From Thermoleophilaceae bacterium (lineage in GTDB: Bacteria > Actinomycetota > Thermoleophilia > Solirubrobacterales > Thermoleophilaceae), in NCBI GenBank assembly GCA_030448005.1, contig JAUJNT010000002.1, positions 310,200 to 374,199 on the forward strand: a stretch of 64,000 nucleotides of DNA. Reading direction: 5' to 3'. Of the stretch, positions 54,601-63,569 are shown piece by piece. A model generated the notes under the pieces. It searched no databases. It saw only the letters and a list, made by a program, of their open reading frames with translations, and was not told the origin of the DNA. The translations under genes were made by a program, and so were the position numbers. Position 1 is the first letter of the stretch, and every line of letters starts with the position of its first letter.

Positions 54601-54960
54601 TGACCCCGCGAGAGGGTCGGTCCGTACCTGGCTGCTCAGCATGGTCCGGAATAAGAGCATCGACGTTCTCCGCAACCTCGATGCCCATCGGCGTCGCCGT
54701 ATCGAGATGGAGGTTTCGAGGATCGCGTTCCGACGCTCGACGAGACCGAGGCTGGCTTCGTCCGCCGCGAGCAGGCGAGGAGGGTGCAGAGCGCCCTGCG
54801 ACGCTACCGCCAGATCAGCGACGTGTGTTGGAGCTCGCCTACTTCGGGGGTTGGACGCAAACGGAAATCGCGGAGCACTTCGACCTGCCGTGGGCACGGT
54901 CAAGGGCAGTACCCGGCTCGGGCTCAGGAAGCTGAGGTGTGCATTAAGACGAGATCGTGC
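54580..54960 (+). pseudogene. ECF sigma factor remnant
   Basis: YDPARGSVRTWLLSMVRNKSIDVLR is sigma region 2.3-2.4; after frame changes, LPPDQRRVLELAYFGGWTQTEIAEHFDLP and TVKGSTRLGLRKLR are region 4. The N-terminal half of region 2 is missing and at least two frameshifts are present. It precedes its decayed anti-sigma partner. Confidence 0.7.
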
Positions 54961-54969
54961 ACGGGGCGG

Positions 54970-55698
54970 GATGAGCTCCGACGAGTGCGGCCACTCGGCG
55001 CGCTCCCGCCCGCTGAGGCCGAACGGTTCGTAGCGCACCTCGCGGTCTGTGCCACCTGTCAGGCCGAGGTCGCCAACCTCCAAGAGGCCGCCGATGCGAT
55101 GGGCGATGCCGTGCCGCCGTCGTGCCACCGGTCGACCTGAGGGGACGACTCATGGCGGCCGTCGAGCAGGAAGTCGACCTCTTCCGTGCCGCGGGTGCCT
55201 ACGAGCGCGACCCAACGAAGTCCCGCCCCCGCCGCACGCCCCGATCCCTGCTCCGCAGGGCGCTGACAGTCCTTGGCGGCGGTCGTGCTGGCCGGGGGTG
55301 GCGCAGTATTCGGCGGTTTGCTCCTCAACGGTGAGGACCATGGGTCCGAACTGCGCACCATTCCCGGGGTAGTCACGAGGGCGGGCGGCGGCCCGGGCGC
55401 GCGCGCCGCGGTCCTGATCCGCAATGGCCAACCTCGACTCGTGTGACAGACCTCGACAGGCCACCGGACGGTCGGATCTATCAGACATGGCTGGTGCGCC
55501 CGCCATCGGTCCCCATCCCCACCGGCGCACTGTTCTCCGTCGGGGGGACCGGAGACACGACGATCATCCTCCCCGCCCTACGGCGACGACGCCGTGCGCG
55601 TGATCGTCACCTCAGAACCGCCGCGCGGCAGCCTGGTTCCAACACTGCCGCTGCTGGCGACCGTACGTCTACCTGTCCGTGGGCAGACCTCATGCTGA
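54970..55698 (+). pseudogene. RskA-like anti-sigma factor, frameshifted
   Basis: Zinc-binding HLAVCATCQAEV (the HxxxCxxC of zinc-finger anti-sigma factors) near the N-terminus. After one shift MAAVEQEVDLFRAAGAYERD and a membrane-helix region follow, then the RskA C-terminal domain: DLDRPPDGRIYQTWLVRP, VPIPTGALFS, and after a further shift DDAVRVIVTSEPPRGS, stop at 55698. At least three frame changes. Cognate of the sigma remnant directly upstream. Confidence 0.7.
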
Positions 55699-55702
55699 CC
55701 TC

Positions 55703-56662
55703 CTAGGACTCAGGCGCCCCGTCGACTAATGTCTTCAGGCCTCTCCGCGACCCCTGTCCGGGGGCATCAGCGGGACCTGGCAGAAGGGCGGGATCCGCGC
55801 GTCGGGAGCCGAGGATGGCTCGCGGCAGGTCAGGCCGAAACGGCTCGGTGCCGGGCACCAGGCTCACCCCGAAGCCCTTGCTCCTGGCGTACTCGAGCTC
55901 GCGGCCGAGGTCGCCGACGCCGTTCGAGAGCGCAAGGGGCAGCACCGCGACCGTGCTCAGCACCCCGATTGCCTCCCCCGTGACGTTGATGTAACCGCTG
56001 CCGGAGTCGCCCGGCACACCCGGCGTGACGGTGTAGACGGTGCGGCTCCATCCACCACCCTCCGTGCCCACCACGAGCCCCTGCTTCGGAGCGAGCGGCC
56101 TGAGGCCACCCCGCAGCGAGGAGTTGCCCCACGAGAAGACCGTGGCGTGCCTGGCGCTCGGGCCACCCACGCCGGTCGGGCCGCCGAAGCCCGGCACGGA
56201 TGGATTGACCTTGCCCACATCCACCGGGTCGAGCTTCACGAGCGCGAAGTCGTTGAAGGCACAGGCGTCAGGATCGGACTCGCCCGCCGCCTGCATCGCG
56301 ATCCAGGAGCTGTAGGCCAGCGTGCCCGGCCGGCTCGCGCCGGTGACCCGCACCGGCGTTCCCAGCGGCAGGGATCGCGAGTCGCAGCCGTCGGTCTCGG
56401 TGGCGGCACCCGTGCCGGCGCAGTGGGCGGCCTGCCCGATGTAGGTGCCGCTCGCGTTGGTGAAGACGAAGTTGGCGGTGCACTGGCCACCGCCGGTGAA
56501 GGTCTGTGCGCCCGGCCTGATCGTTGCCGAGGAGGCGGGCGCCCATGCCGGCGCGCTCGTGGGCACGATGGCCGCCATGACGAGGGCGGCTGCGAGGGAA
56601 ACCACGGTCCGTCGGCGCAAGGTCACTCTCCCGTCTCGCTTGTGGGAACCTGCCGGGTCCAC
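55703..56662 (-). CDS. secreted trypsin-like serine protease
   Basis: About 307-319 aa; starts GTG 56662 or GTG 56626. An Arg-rich n-region, hydrophobic core (VVSLAAALVMAAIVP) and Ala-x-Ala site form a signal peptide. Triad: His in IGQAAHCAG, Asp in NDFALVKLDP, Ser in GVPGDSGSGY. Cys pairs (QCTAN, AHCAG, DGCDS, DACAF) fit extracellular disulfides. Pro/Arg-rich C-terminus. Intact; overlaps nothing important. Confidence 0.82.
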   Translation of the reverse strand: MDPAGSHKRDGRVTLRRRTVVSLAAALVMAAIVPTSAPAWAPASSATIRPGAQTFTGGGQCTANFVFTNASGTYIGQAAHCAGTGAATETDGCDSRSLPLGTPVRVTGASRPGTLAYSSWIAMQAAGESDPDACAFNDFALVKLDPVDVGKVNPSVPGFGGPTGVGGPSARHATVFSWGNSSLRGGLRPLAPKQGLVVGTEGGGWSRTVYTVTPGVPGDSGSGYINVTGEAIGVLSTVAVLPLALSNGVGDLGRELEYARSKGFGVSLVPGTEPFRPDLPRAILGSRRADPALLPGPADAPGQGSRRGLKTLVDGAPES

Positions 56663-57051
56663 GCGGAGGTGGCTCTCCCCGCGGGAGAAACGCTAGCGGA
56701 AGGCGCCCGTCCCCCGGCGCCAGTTTTCACGAGTCCGCGGCAGGGATGTTCAAGCGCACTAAATCGAGCCGAGCGTGATCGCGCGAGGCGCCGGGGCGAA
56801 GAGCTCGAGGAAAGCGCCCCGACTCCGTCGGGCTTTTTCGGACGCTTCACCTTCGTGCGGCGGCATCCGGGTGTGTACGGCGTTCGCCGGCAAGCGGCCG
56901 GGGCCAACCTCGGCCCGCCGCCTCCCGTTTCGCCGCGCTCAGAGCGGCCTTCGCAAGCTCCCTTGCGCTCCGTCCGGCCGCCGCGCTGGGATCACCCGCC
57001 ACGGATCCCGGCGCCGCTTCCATCCCCTCGGCCGAGTACCTCGCACTGGAC

Positions 57052-57612
57052 GTGGAGACAAACGGCCTGGGCGGCGACCGGTGCGAGCTCACGGAGATCG
57101 GCACGGTGCTCGTAGGGGGTGGCGAGTTGCACGAGACCTGGGAGTCACTGGTGCGCCCCGTGCAACCCCTCACGCGGGGAATCGAGCGCTTCACCGGCAT
57201 CACGCAGGGCATGGTGGACGCGGCCCGTCCGCCCGCGGAGGTGCTGCCCGAGGTGGCGGAGCGCCTGGAGGGACGCGTGCTGGTGGCGCACAACGCGAGC
57301 TTCGACACCCGAGTGCTGCGGCAGGCGTTCGTGCGATGCGATCTCGAATGGCCCGCGCCGCCGGTGCTCTGCACGGTTGCGATGGCTCGCAGGTTCGCCC
57401 CACTCGTGGGGCAGCGCAAGCTCGCGCTGCTCGCGGACGCCCTCGGCATCGAGGTGCGGGACGTCCACCGTGCGCTACCGGACGCGATCACCTGCGCGCG
57501 CATCTTTTGCGCCCTGTTCCCCAAACTGTCCGCCAACGCGAGGAGCGTCGGTGAGGCGGTCGCACTGCTGCGCTCCCGCCGAGCACGCAGGCACCCGGCG
57601 CGCACGCGCTGA
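57052..57612 (+). CDS. DnaQ-like 3'-5' exonuclease (start uncertain)
   Basis: RNase T/DnaQ-fold. LALDVETNGLGG contains the first catalytic Asp-x-Glu; ITQGMVDAARP, VLVAHNASFDTRVL (second Asp) and HRALPDAITCARIF (His and last Asp) complete DEDDh. The only in-frame conventional start near the domain, GTG 57052, would remove the first catalytic Asp (57049-57051). Upstream the frame is open to 56779 with no ATG, GTG or TTG, so the true start is a rare CTG or an indel lies upstream. Proofreading or repair exonuclease. Confidence 0.8.
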   Translation: METNGLGGDRCELTEIGTVLVGGGELHETWESLVRPVQPLTRGIERFTGITQGMVDAARPPAEVLPEVAERLEGRVLVAHNASFDTRVLRQAFVRCDLEWPAPPVLCTVAMARRFAPLVGQRKLALLADALGIEVRDVHRALPDAITCARIFCALFPKLSANARSVGEAVALLRSRRARRHPARTR

Positions 57613-57692
57613 TCGCTCGCCGCGCGCACCCGCTCGCGAAGGCTCGCTTTGCGAGCCTGCCTCCACAGACCTCTCGGCATCCACGCGCTGTG

Positions 57693-58300
57693 ATCATGGG
57701 GGCCGTCCTGGGAGTGGCCGTCCTGGCCACCGCCGTTCACCTTGGGCGTATCTGGCGCCGAGGGTCGGCGCCGAATCGCCCTCGACCTTGGCAGATACCG
57801 CTGGCGGGCAAGCAGGCGGTCGTTCAGGCGGCCGCGGCCGCCCGTCGAGGCTACGAAGAGGCGCCCGCCAGGGAGCGGATCGGCCTCAATCTGCTCGGGT
57901 CCTTCGGGCGACGATTGCCCTCACCAGAGCCGTGACCTACGCGCAGACCCAACGCCAGCCGATCCTGCCAGTGAAGAAGCTGCGCCAGCTGCGCCACAGC
58001 CACGCTCGCGTGCACCACTATGTCCCGGGCATCGCCCTCGCGTTCACCTCGGGCACTCTGAGCATCCTCATCGAGGACGACAAGGCCGCGCCATGGCTCG
58101 CGTTCCCATTCGGGGTGGGAATGGGGCTGTCACTGGATGAGGCAGGGCTGCTGCTTGAACTCCCCGACAGCTACTGGACCCAGGAGTACTCGGCTGCGAT
58201 CCAGGCAGTGGTCGCCCTAGCGGGCGCAGCAGCCCTCGCCTTTCGCATCTCTCGCCGGGGCGAAAGAGCCGTGCTCAACCCGGGCGAACCCGAGGAGTAG
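57693..58300 (+). pseudogene. multi-pass membrane protein, one frameshift
   Basis: ATG 57693 starts with a hydrophobic helix (GAVLGVAVLATAVHLG). At the GGG run near 57903 one base is missing; the second frame continues IALTRAVTYAQTQR, LRHSHARVHHYVPGIALAFTSGTLSIL, and two further helices to 58300. Together about 202 residues with four to five membrane spans and a conserved HxRVHHY motif. Unknown function. Confidence 0.6.
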
Positions 58301-58309
58301 GCTGGACTC

Positions 58310-58756
58310 ATGTCCGATCGGCCGGGTGTGGACGGACCGCCGGGTGTCCTTGACGCGTTGTTCGCACAGCTGCGGCTGCCGCGGCGAATCGTCGCGGAGA
58401 TCGAGACGATCGCCCGCGCTGTGGTGTCGTTGTCTGATACCGCGGATGAGCGCTTGAAGTCGATCGACGAGCGCGCTGGCGCGCTCGTCGAAGGCCTCGG
58501 CGGGATGGGCGCCTCGCTGTCGCAGCTCGAGAGCACGGTCGAGGAGCTGACGGGCCTTGAGGCGATGATCGAGAAGCGCATGGAGGCGCTGCGCGGGGAC
58601 CTCAACGAGCGCATGCTCGCCGTCGAGGGGCAGCTGCACGAGATCCAGGCGCCGATTAACCAGTTGGCGCAGGATGTCGTGGAGATCAAGGCGCTCCTGC
58701 CGGACCCGGCCGACGGTCCGATAGCCCGGCTGAAGGACCAGCTCACCAAGGACTAA
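58310..58756 (+). CDS. coiled-coil protein of unknown function
   Basis: 148 aa, ATG 58310, 9 bp after the membrane-protein gene and so probably co-transcribed. Residues about 40-135 show heptad-type spacing of Leu/Ile with charged residues (ADERLKSIDERAGALVEGL, LESTVEELTGLEAMIEKRMEAL). No catalytic motif. May assemble with the membrane protein. Confidence 0.65.
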   Translation: MSDRPGVDGPPGVLDALFAQLRLPRRIVAEIETIARAVVSLSDTADERLKSIDERAGALVEGLGGMGASLSQLESTVEELTGLEAMIEKRMEALRGDLNERMLAVEGQLHEIQAPINQLAQDVVEIKALLPDPADGPIARLKDQLTKD

Positions 58757-58908
58757 TCGGGAACCGCCGACCGCCACGGCGCCCAGCATCGCATCAGCAG
58801 TATCCCTGCCTTCCCCGGCAACACGGCCTCGCCATTCACGAATACAAGGCGCGCTCCGCTGAGGCGATCACCTTCCCTAAGCGAGCGGTCTTGGCTGAGT
58901 TCACTAGC

Positions 58909-59140
58909 TCATGCGGCCTCCCCTCCTCTGTGGATAGCGTCATGCGCGCGGTGCGCCCAGCCGTGGGGGCTGAGGTAGCCGAGCGTGGAGTGGCGGCGCG
59001 GGCGGTTGTAGAAGACCTCGATGTACTCGAACGAGGCCAAGCGAAGCGACGCCTTGTTCGGCCAGCTCTGGCGGTTGACGAGCTCCTTCTTCAGAGTGGC
59101 GAAGAAGCTCTCGGCGAACCGCGGGGCGGGGTGACCGCTT
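58909..59140 (-). mobile_element. IS3-family transposase C-terminal fragment
   Basis: ESFFATLKKELVNRQSW and FEYIEVFYNRPRRHSTLGYLSP is the end of an IS3-type OrfB integrase core, including the catalytic Glu. The rest of the element is gone. Confidence 0.75.
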
Positions 59141-59449
59141 CCTGAACGTCTCGACCTGAGGCGGTCGCGGCTCTCAGCCCGCCGATTGTTGCAGCCCTGC
59201 GGGCTGCGTTCGGACGGGCATGAGCACCACGACCGCACCCTCAGGCCAGCGCTGGACGGACCTTGCCGCCGCGGACCTTGATGCGGTCGGGCGGGTTCCC
59301 AGGACCTGCGCGCAGCCGGCGGAAGACGACCCTGGCGAGGTGGCGCTTGAGCGCCCGAAGTGCTTCGCGGCGGCTCTTGCCTCCTGCTTGCCGGCGAGGC
59401 TGTCGCACAAAGCTCACTTTTCGGTCCGGTTGCAGGCGGAAGGTGGCGT

Positions 59450-60042
59450 ATGCCTCAGAACTTCCTGGCTGTGATCGGGATCAGTCGTATTTGTTGCCGC
59501 CGGACCTGCGTGACTGGTTAGACGAGGACCACCTCGCGTGGTTTGTGATCGAGGCGGTCGAGGAGCTTGACCTCGATGCCTTCTATTGCTCCTTCACGAC
59601 CGAGGCCGTCGACTTCGAGCAGCTCGCGCCGATGATCGCCGCGGCCGAGCGTGAGCTTGAAGGCGCCGGGATCGACGCTCGTCCCGGCGTGGTGTTGGCC
59701 GATGCGGGCTACTGGTCAAACGGCCACATCGACTCCCTGCGCGAGCGCGGCATGACACCGATCGTCGCCCCCGACGCCAAGCGCGACCGCCCGCGCAAGA
59801 CGCGCCTCGGCGGCGCCTATGACTTCATGCGAAGAGTGATCGCCACGGAGGCTGGCGGCGAGCTCTACTCGCGAAGACAGTGGATGGTCGAACCCGTCTT
59901 TGCGCAGATCAAGTCAACGCGAAGGATCGAGCGGTTCAAACGAAAGGGGCGCGCCGCCGCACGCTCGGAATGGCGCCTGATCGCCGCGACGCACAACCTT
60001 CTGAAGCTCTACCGCCACTCGCTGCAACCCTCAACCGCCTGA
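59450..60042 (+). mobile_element. IS1182-family transposase D, internally deleted
   Basis: ATG 59450 (PQNFLA) plus a frameshift at codon 7, then CDRDQSYLLPPDLRDWLDEDHLAW. The sequence jumps from DLDAFY directly to FTTEAVDFEQLAPMIAAAE, skipping about 270 residues, then runs intact to the C-terminus (VVLADAGYWSNGHID, MVEPVFAQIKSTRRIERF). A different subfamily from copies A-C. Non-autonomous remnant. Confidence 0.78.
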
Positions 60043-60195
60043 TCGGCCACTTCGCGGCAGAACCCGCCCTGCTTTCGGCCCCCGCCCGTCCGGTCAGAAC
60101 GACGGGCCGCTCGGATTCATAACCCCTTTTGCGCGACAGGCTCACGCGAAAGCGGAAGAGTGTGTGCTTCCTCCGCGTTACGGGGCGATGCCCCT

Positions 60196-60747
60196 CTAAG
60201 AAGCCCTAGGTTCGTACCGCATCGCCACCGCCCCTGAGCCGAATTCCAGCCGGTCCACGAGCCTCAAGTCGACAACCTTCGACAGCCCCGCGAACAACGT
60301 CGGCCCGTGGCCCACCAGCCTGGGCTGCACCACGAACTCGTACTCATCGATCAACCCCAGCTCCGCCAGCGTCAGGGGAAGCTGCACGCCTCCCACGAGC
60401 AGTCCGTTACCGGACTGCCGCTTCAGCTCCTGGACGGCTTCCCCCAGATCCCCGCGAACGAGCTCCGCGTTCCAATCGAGCGCTTCAAGGGTGCTCGACA
60501 CGACGTACTTCTTCTTCGCGTCGATCGTCCGGCCGAAAGGCAGCATCCAGTCGGGCATCGCGGCCCTCTGCCCCGGCGGCCGCCAGGCTGACTCCATCAT
60601 CTCGTAAGTCACCCGGCCGAAGAGGAGAGCGTCGGCCTGTTCGAGACTCTCGGTCGCGTGACGATGCATCTCTTCGTCCGGGGAAATCGAACGGTGATCG
60701 CAGCATCCGTCCAATGTGACGTTGATGGAGTATCGAAGAGGTCGCAC
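60196..60747 (-). CDS. dihydrofolate reductase/RibD C-terminal-domain protein
   Basis: 183 aa, ATG 60747. INVTLDGCCDHR is the substrate/NADPH strand; DALLFGRVTYEMMESAW, VSSTLEALDWNAELV, GLLVGGVQLPLTLAELGLIDEYEF and PRLVGHGPTLF are the family blocks. NADPH-dependent reductase of unknown substrate. Intact, unlike its relative at 36382. Confidence 0.88.
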   Translation of the reverse strand: MRPLRYSINVTLDGCCDHRSISPDEEMHRHATESLEQADALLFGRVTYEMMESAWRPPGQRAAMPDWMLPFGRTIDAKKKYVVSSTLEALDWNAELVRGDLGEAVQELKRQSGNGLLVGGVQLPLTLAELGLIDEYEFVVQPRLVGHGPTLFAGLSKVVDLRLVDRLEFGSGAVAMRYEPRAS

Positions 60748-60842
60748 AACGCAAACCTACTGACCAGCCCCCACTTTCTCAGCCGCTCGGCGAAGACCGA
60801 CAGCGCCAGCATGCTGAGCTCCAAGCGTCGGTCCAGGTCGTT

Positions 60843-61847
60843 GTGGTCCCCACGCCACCGCCTGCTTTGCGCAAAGCGGAGAAGCCACCGCTCCTGGCAG
60901 CACACGGGAGAGAAGCGGCGATAGGTCGGTGTCGGCAGACCGTCCGCTCTGCGTCAGGCGAACACCCGGAGGAAGCCCAGGCAGGCGACAATCCAGCCGT
61001 GCGCGCCGACGCTAAGGCCTCCCAAGCGCTCGTGGCGATCGCCAAGGCCATTGAAGCGAGATTTAGCAAGGGTGACTGGCTCATGCTGGGCCTGATCACG
61101 GATTCCCAGGATGTGATCACCGGGCACCGCCGGCTCCTGCGTAGCCTCGAATGGGGCGACGAGGATTACTCCGGCAGTGTGCAGGTGCTGCCAAGCATCC
61201 TTGGCGCGGCGCGCGAACGCGTAGTGGCGGGCCGGGCGGCCGAGTGCTTGCCGAATCTTCGAGTGGTCGAGGAGCACATCGGGCTGGGGGCATGGCTGCG
61301 CGACAACGACTCCGCGCTTCACAAGGCGTTGTACGCCGGCCAGGGCACCGCAGTTCTGGACGAGCTCGATGAGGCGGCCGAGCGATTCGGCATCCCAGAC
61401 ATCGACATGCACGCAGCGCGCATCCGCCGCGGCCTGCATGACGACCCCGCTCAGGCGATCGGATCCGCAAAAGAGCTACTCGAGACCACCCTCAAGGCCG
61501 TCCTCGGGCTTCATGGCTCGGGTCCCGAGACCAGGCTCGACGTCCCCAGGCTCGTCAAGCTGGCCAACGTCAAGCTCGGTCTCGATGCCTCCGGCGTCGC
61601 AAACGACGAGCCAGGTGCCGCCCACCGGCGCAAGGTGCTTGGATCGCTCGCACAGATCGTCAATGGGACGGCTGAACTCCGAAATGCCGGATTTGGGACC
61701 GGCCACGGGCTGAGTCGCGGACCCGTGCTTGATGTGGCCACGGCCAGACTTGTGGTGTCCGCGGCAGTTGCCGTCTCGACGTTCTACGCGGAGGCATACG
61801 CGGCCCTCGAACCGCCATCGCCTATTGACCCGGACCTTCCTTTCTAG
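60843..61847 (+). CDS. abortive infection (Abi_C-domain) protein
   Basis: 334 aa from GTG 60843; the family-like part begins near GTG 60999 (VRADAKASQALVAIAKAIEARF). N-terminal half: DWLMLGLITDSQDVITGHRRLLRSLEWGDEDY. C-terminal Abi_C domain: AIGSAKELLETTLKAVL, KVLGSLAQIVNGTAELRNAGFGTGHG and ARLVVSAAVAVSTFYAEAY. These proteins are linked to phage-induced growth arrest and may bind or cut RNA; mechanism is not established. Stands alone, so it is probably a single-gene defence or its regulator. Confidence 0.75.
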   Translation: MVPTPPPALRKAEKPPLLAAHGREAAIGRCRQTVRSASGEHPEEAQAGDNPAVRADAKASQALVAIAKAIEARFSKGDWLMLGLITDSQDVITGHRRLLRSLEWGDEDYSGSVQVLPSILGAARERVVAGRAAECLPNLRVVEEHIGLGAWLRDNDSALHKALYAGQGTAVLDELDEAAERFGIPDIDMHAARIRRGLHDDPAQAIGSAKELLETTLKAVLGLHGSGPETRLDVPRLVKLANVKLGLDASGVANDEPGAAHRRKVLGSLAQIVNGTAELRNAGFGTGHGLSRGPVLDVATARLVVSAAVAVSTFYAEAYAALEPPSPIDPDLPF

Positions 61848-62113
61848 GGGCCCGGCGCGGCCTCGGCCGGGGCTGCGGCGGCCACCTCCGGCGACTCGAT
61901 GGTGATTGCGATCGCGGCGGCGATCGGTCCCGACCGGCGGTTGAAGAGCCGCCACATTCGATCCTCGCGGATCGACTGGTACTCGTGCCCGTGATGGCAC
62001 GCCAGCACCTCGTCGCAGATGAAGTCCTCAATGCGCCACCCGTAGGACGGCAGGCCGCTGGGGTTGGCGAGGTCCGCCAAGCTCGGGTGCACGGCCGACG
62101 CGGCGGGCAGCAT
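61844..62113 (-). CDS. small hypothetical protein
   Basis: 89 aa from ATG 62113. WRIEDFICDEVLACHHGHEYQSIREDRMWRLFNRR is protein-like with a His-rich centre; the C-terminus is Ala-rich. No known family. Its stop overlaps the Abi gene end by 4 bases. Confidence 0.35.
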   Translation of the reverse strand: MLPAASAVHPSLADLANPSGLPSYGWRIEDFICDEVLACHHGHEYQSIREDRMWRLFNRRSGPIAAAIAITIESPEVAAAAPAEAAPGP

Positions 62114-62409
62114 CGCGTGCAGAATGCGCGAGGGGATTACCCGCACGCCGAGGGACGCGGGGCCGGCGAGCGGCGGCCCGGAGCGGCCTGTCGCGTTTCT
62201 CTCGTTTGGTGGCCCGCGAGGCGCGCGCGGGCCGTCTGTCGCCCGCGGAAGCGCGAGCGTTGAGGTGGGTGTCGCCCAGGCGCGGCGGCGCATCGAGCTT
62301 GAGGTGAGGCCGCCGGCTATGCCGGCTCCGGCGCGCTCACCGACGTCTGTGCCGCAGCCCAAGCACGAAGGCCCGAACCCGATTCTGGTCCTGCCGAGCC
62401 ACCTAGCCC
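62114..62409. other. intergenic region before the kinase
   Basis: About 300 bp, GC-rich, no supported gene. Contains the plus-strand promoter region of the kinase and ends at the hexanucleotide repeat. Confidence 0.3.
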
Positions 62410-62410
62410 C

Positions 62411-62440
62411 GGTAAGGGCAAGGGCAAGGGCAAGGGCAAG
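62411..62440. repeat. hexanucleotide tandem repeat (GGCAAG)
   Basis: One GGTAAG unit followed by four GGCAAG units, ending 22 bp upstream of the kinase start. A repeat in this position could change spacing in the leader or encode a Gly-Lys tract if translated. Confidence 0.75.
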
Positions 62441-62461
62441 CGGTGAAACCCCGCCCCGGGG

Positions 62462-63569
62462 GTGGAGCTGGCCGATGGGCGTTACCGGCTCGAGCGCCGG
62501 CTGGGCGCCGGTGGGATGGCCGCGGTGTGGCTTGCCCGCGACCAGCGCCTCGAACGGCTGGTGGCCGTGAAGGTAATCGCTGACACGCTCGCCGACGACA
62601 AGCAGTGGCTTAGGCGTTTTCGCCGTGAGGCACGTGCTTCGGCCCAACTTTCGCACCCGAACATCGTCCAGGTCTTCGACTACGGGGTGGAGGGCGGGCG
62701 CCCTTATCTGGTGATGGAGCACGTGGACGGCTCCAACCTCGCGGAACGGCTGGCGGACCCCGGTGCGCCGGCGCCCGACGCGGGGGCGCTGGCCGGCGAG
62801 CTGCTTGACGCGCTGGCCTACATGCATGCGGCCGGCATCATCCATCGGGATATCAAGCCCGCCAACGTCCTGCTCGACGCCGAAGGGCATGCGCACGTGA
62901 CCGACTTCGGCATCGCCCAGCCCCAAGACGCGACGTCGCTGACACAGACCGGGATGGTCATCGGCACGCTCAAGTACCTCGCTCCCGAGGTCGCCGACGG
63001 CCAACCGGCAACTGTGGTCAGGGACCTCTACTCCGCCGGGGTCGTGCTGCGCGGTTGCAGGCGACCCCCGCCACCCGCGCTGGCAGCGCTGATCGGCGCG
63101 CTCACCGCCGTCGGCGGCCGTCGAGGCCCAGCAACGACCCAGCGACGCCGCGACCGCCCTCCAGCTGCTGCACCGATCACCGCCACAGGGTCGCGAACCA
63201 TCTGGGGAAACCAGTGCAACAGGGCCCACGGCCCCGCTGCCGCCGCCCGCGACTGACACCGGGCCTCCGGCCGCGGCAACGCTCGCTCAAGCCGCCGACA
63301 GCGCGCCGCCCAACAACGCGTGGACACCGCAAAGGCTCGCGCCGGCTCGCGCCTGGCTGCGCAAACGGGGCATCTCCCCGCCGCTCGTGCTTGGCGGCGC
63401 GCTAGCGCTCCTGGCGATCATCCTCGTGGTGGCGTTGAGCAGTGGCGGCGACGAACCCTCTCAAGACGCCCTGCTAGCGCCGAAGCCGACGCCGGCAAAA
63501 CCGAGCGCCCCACTCGCAGAGCAATTGCGCGCACTCGACCGCATCATCGAACGTGCCGCCGACCGGTAA
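62462..63569 (+). pseudogene. PknB-type serine/threonine kinase with one membrane helix, frameshifted
   Basis: GTG 62462. Kinase motifs: GAGGMAAVWLARD (Gly loop), VAVKVI (Lys), HRDIKPANVLLD (catalytic loop), TDFGIAQ (Mg site) and LAPE. After LYSAGVVLR (near 63050) the frame shifts; about 90 residues are split over two frames. The end, intact again, has a membrane helix (PPLVLGGALALLAIILVVALSSGG) and a 40-residue external tail ending in AADR at 63569. No PASTA repeats. Regulatory kinase; substrate unknown. Subdomains IX-XI are disrupted as sequenced. Confidence 0.72.

Noticed and set aside
61844-63259. A 471-codon minus-strand frame opposite the kinase
   Set aside because: Most of it is antisense to a clear protein kinase. 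Only the last 89 codons have any independent coding character.
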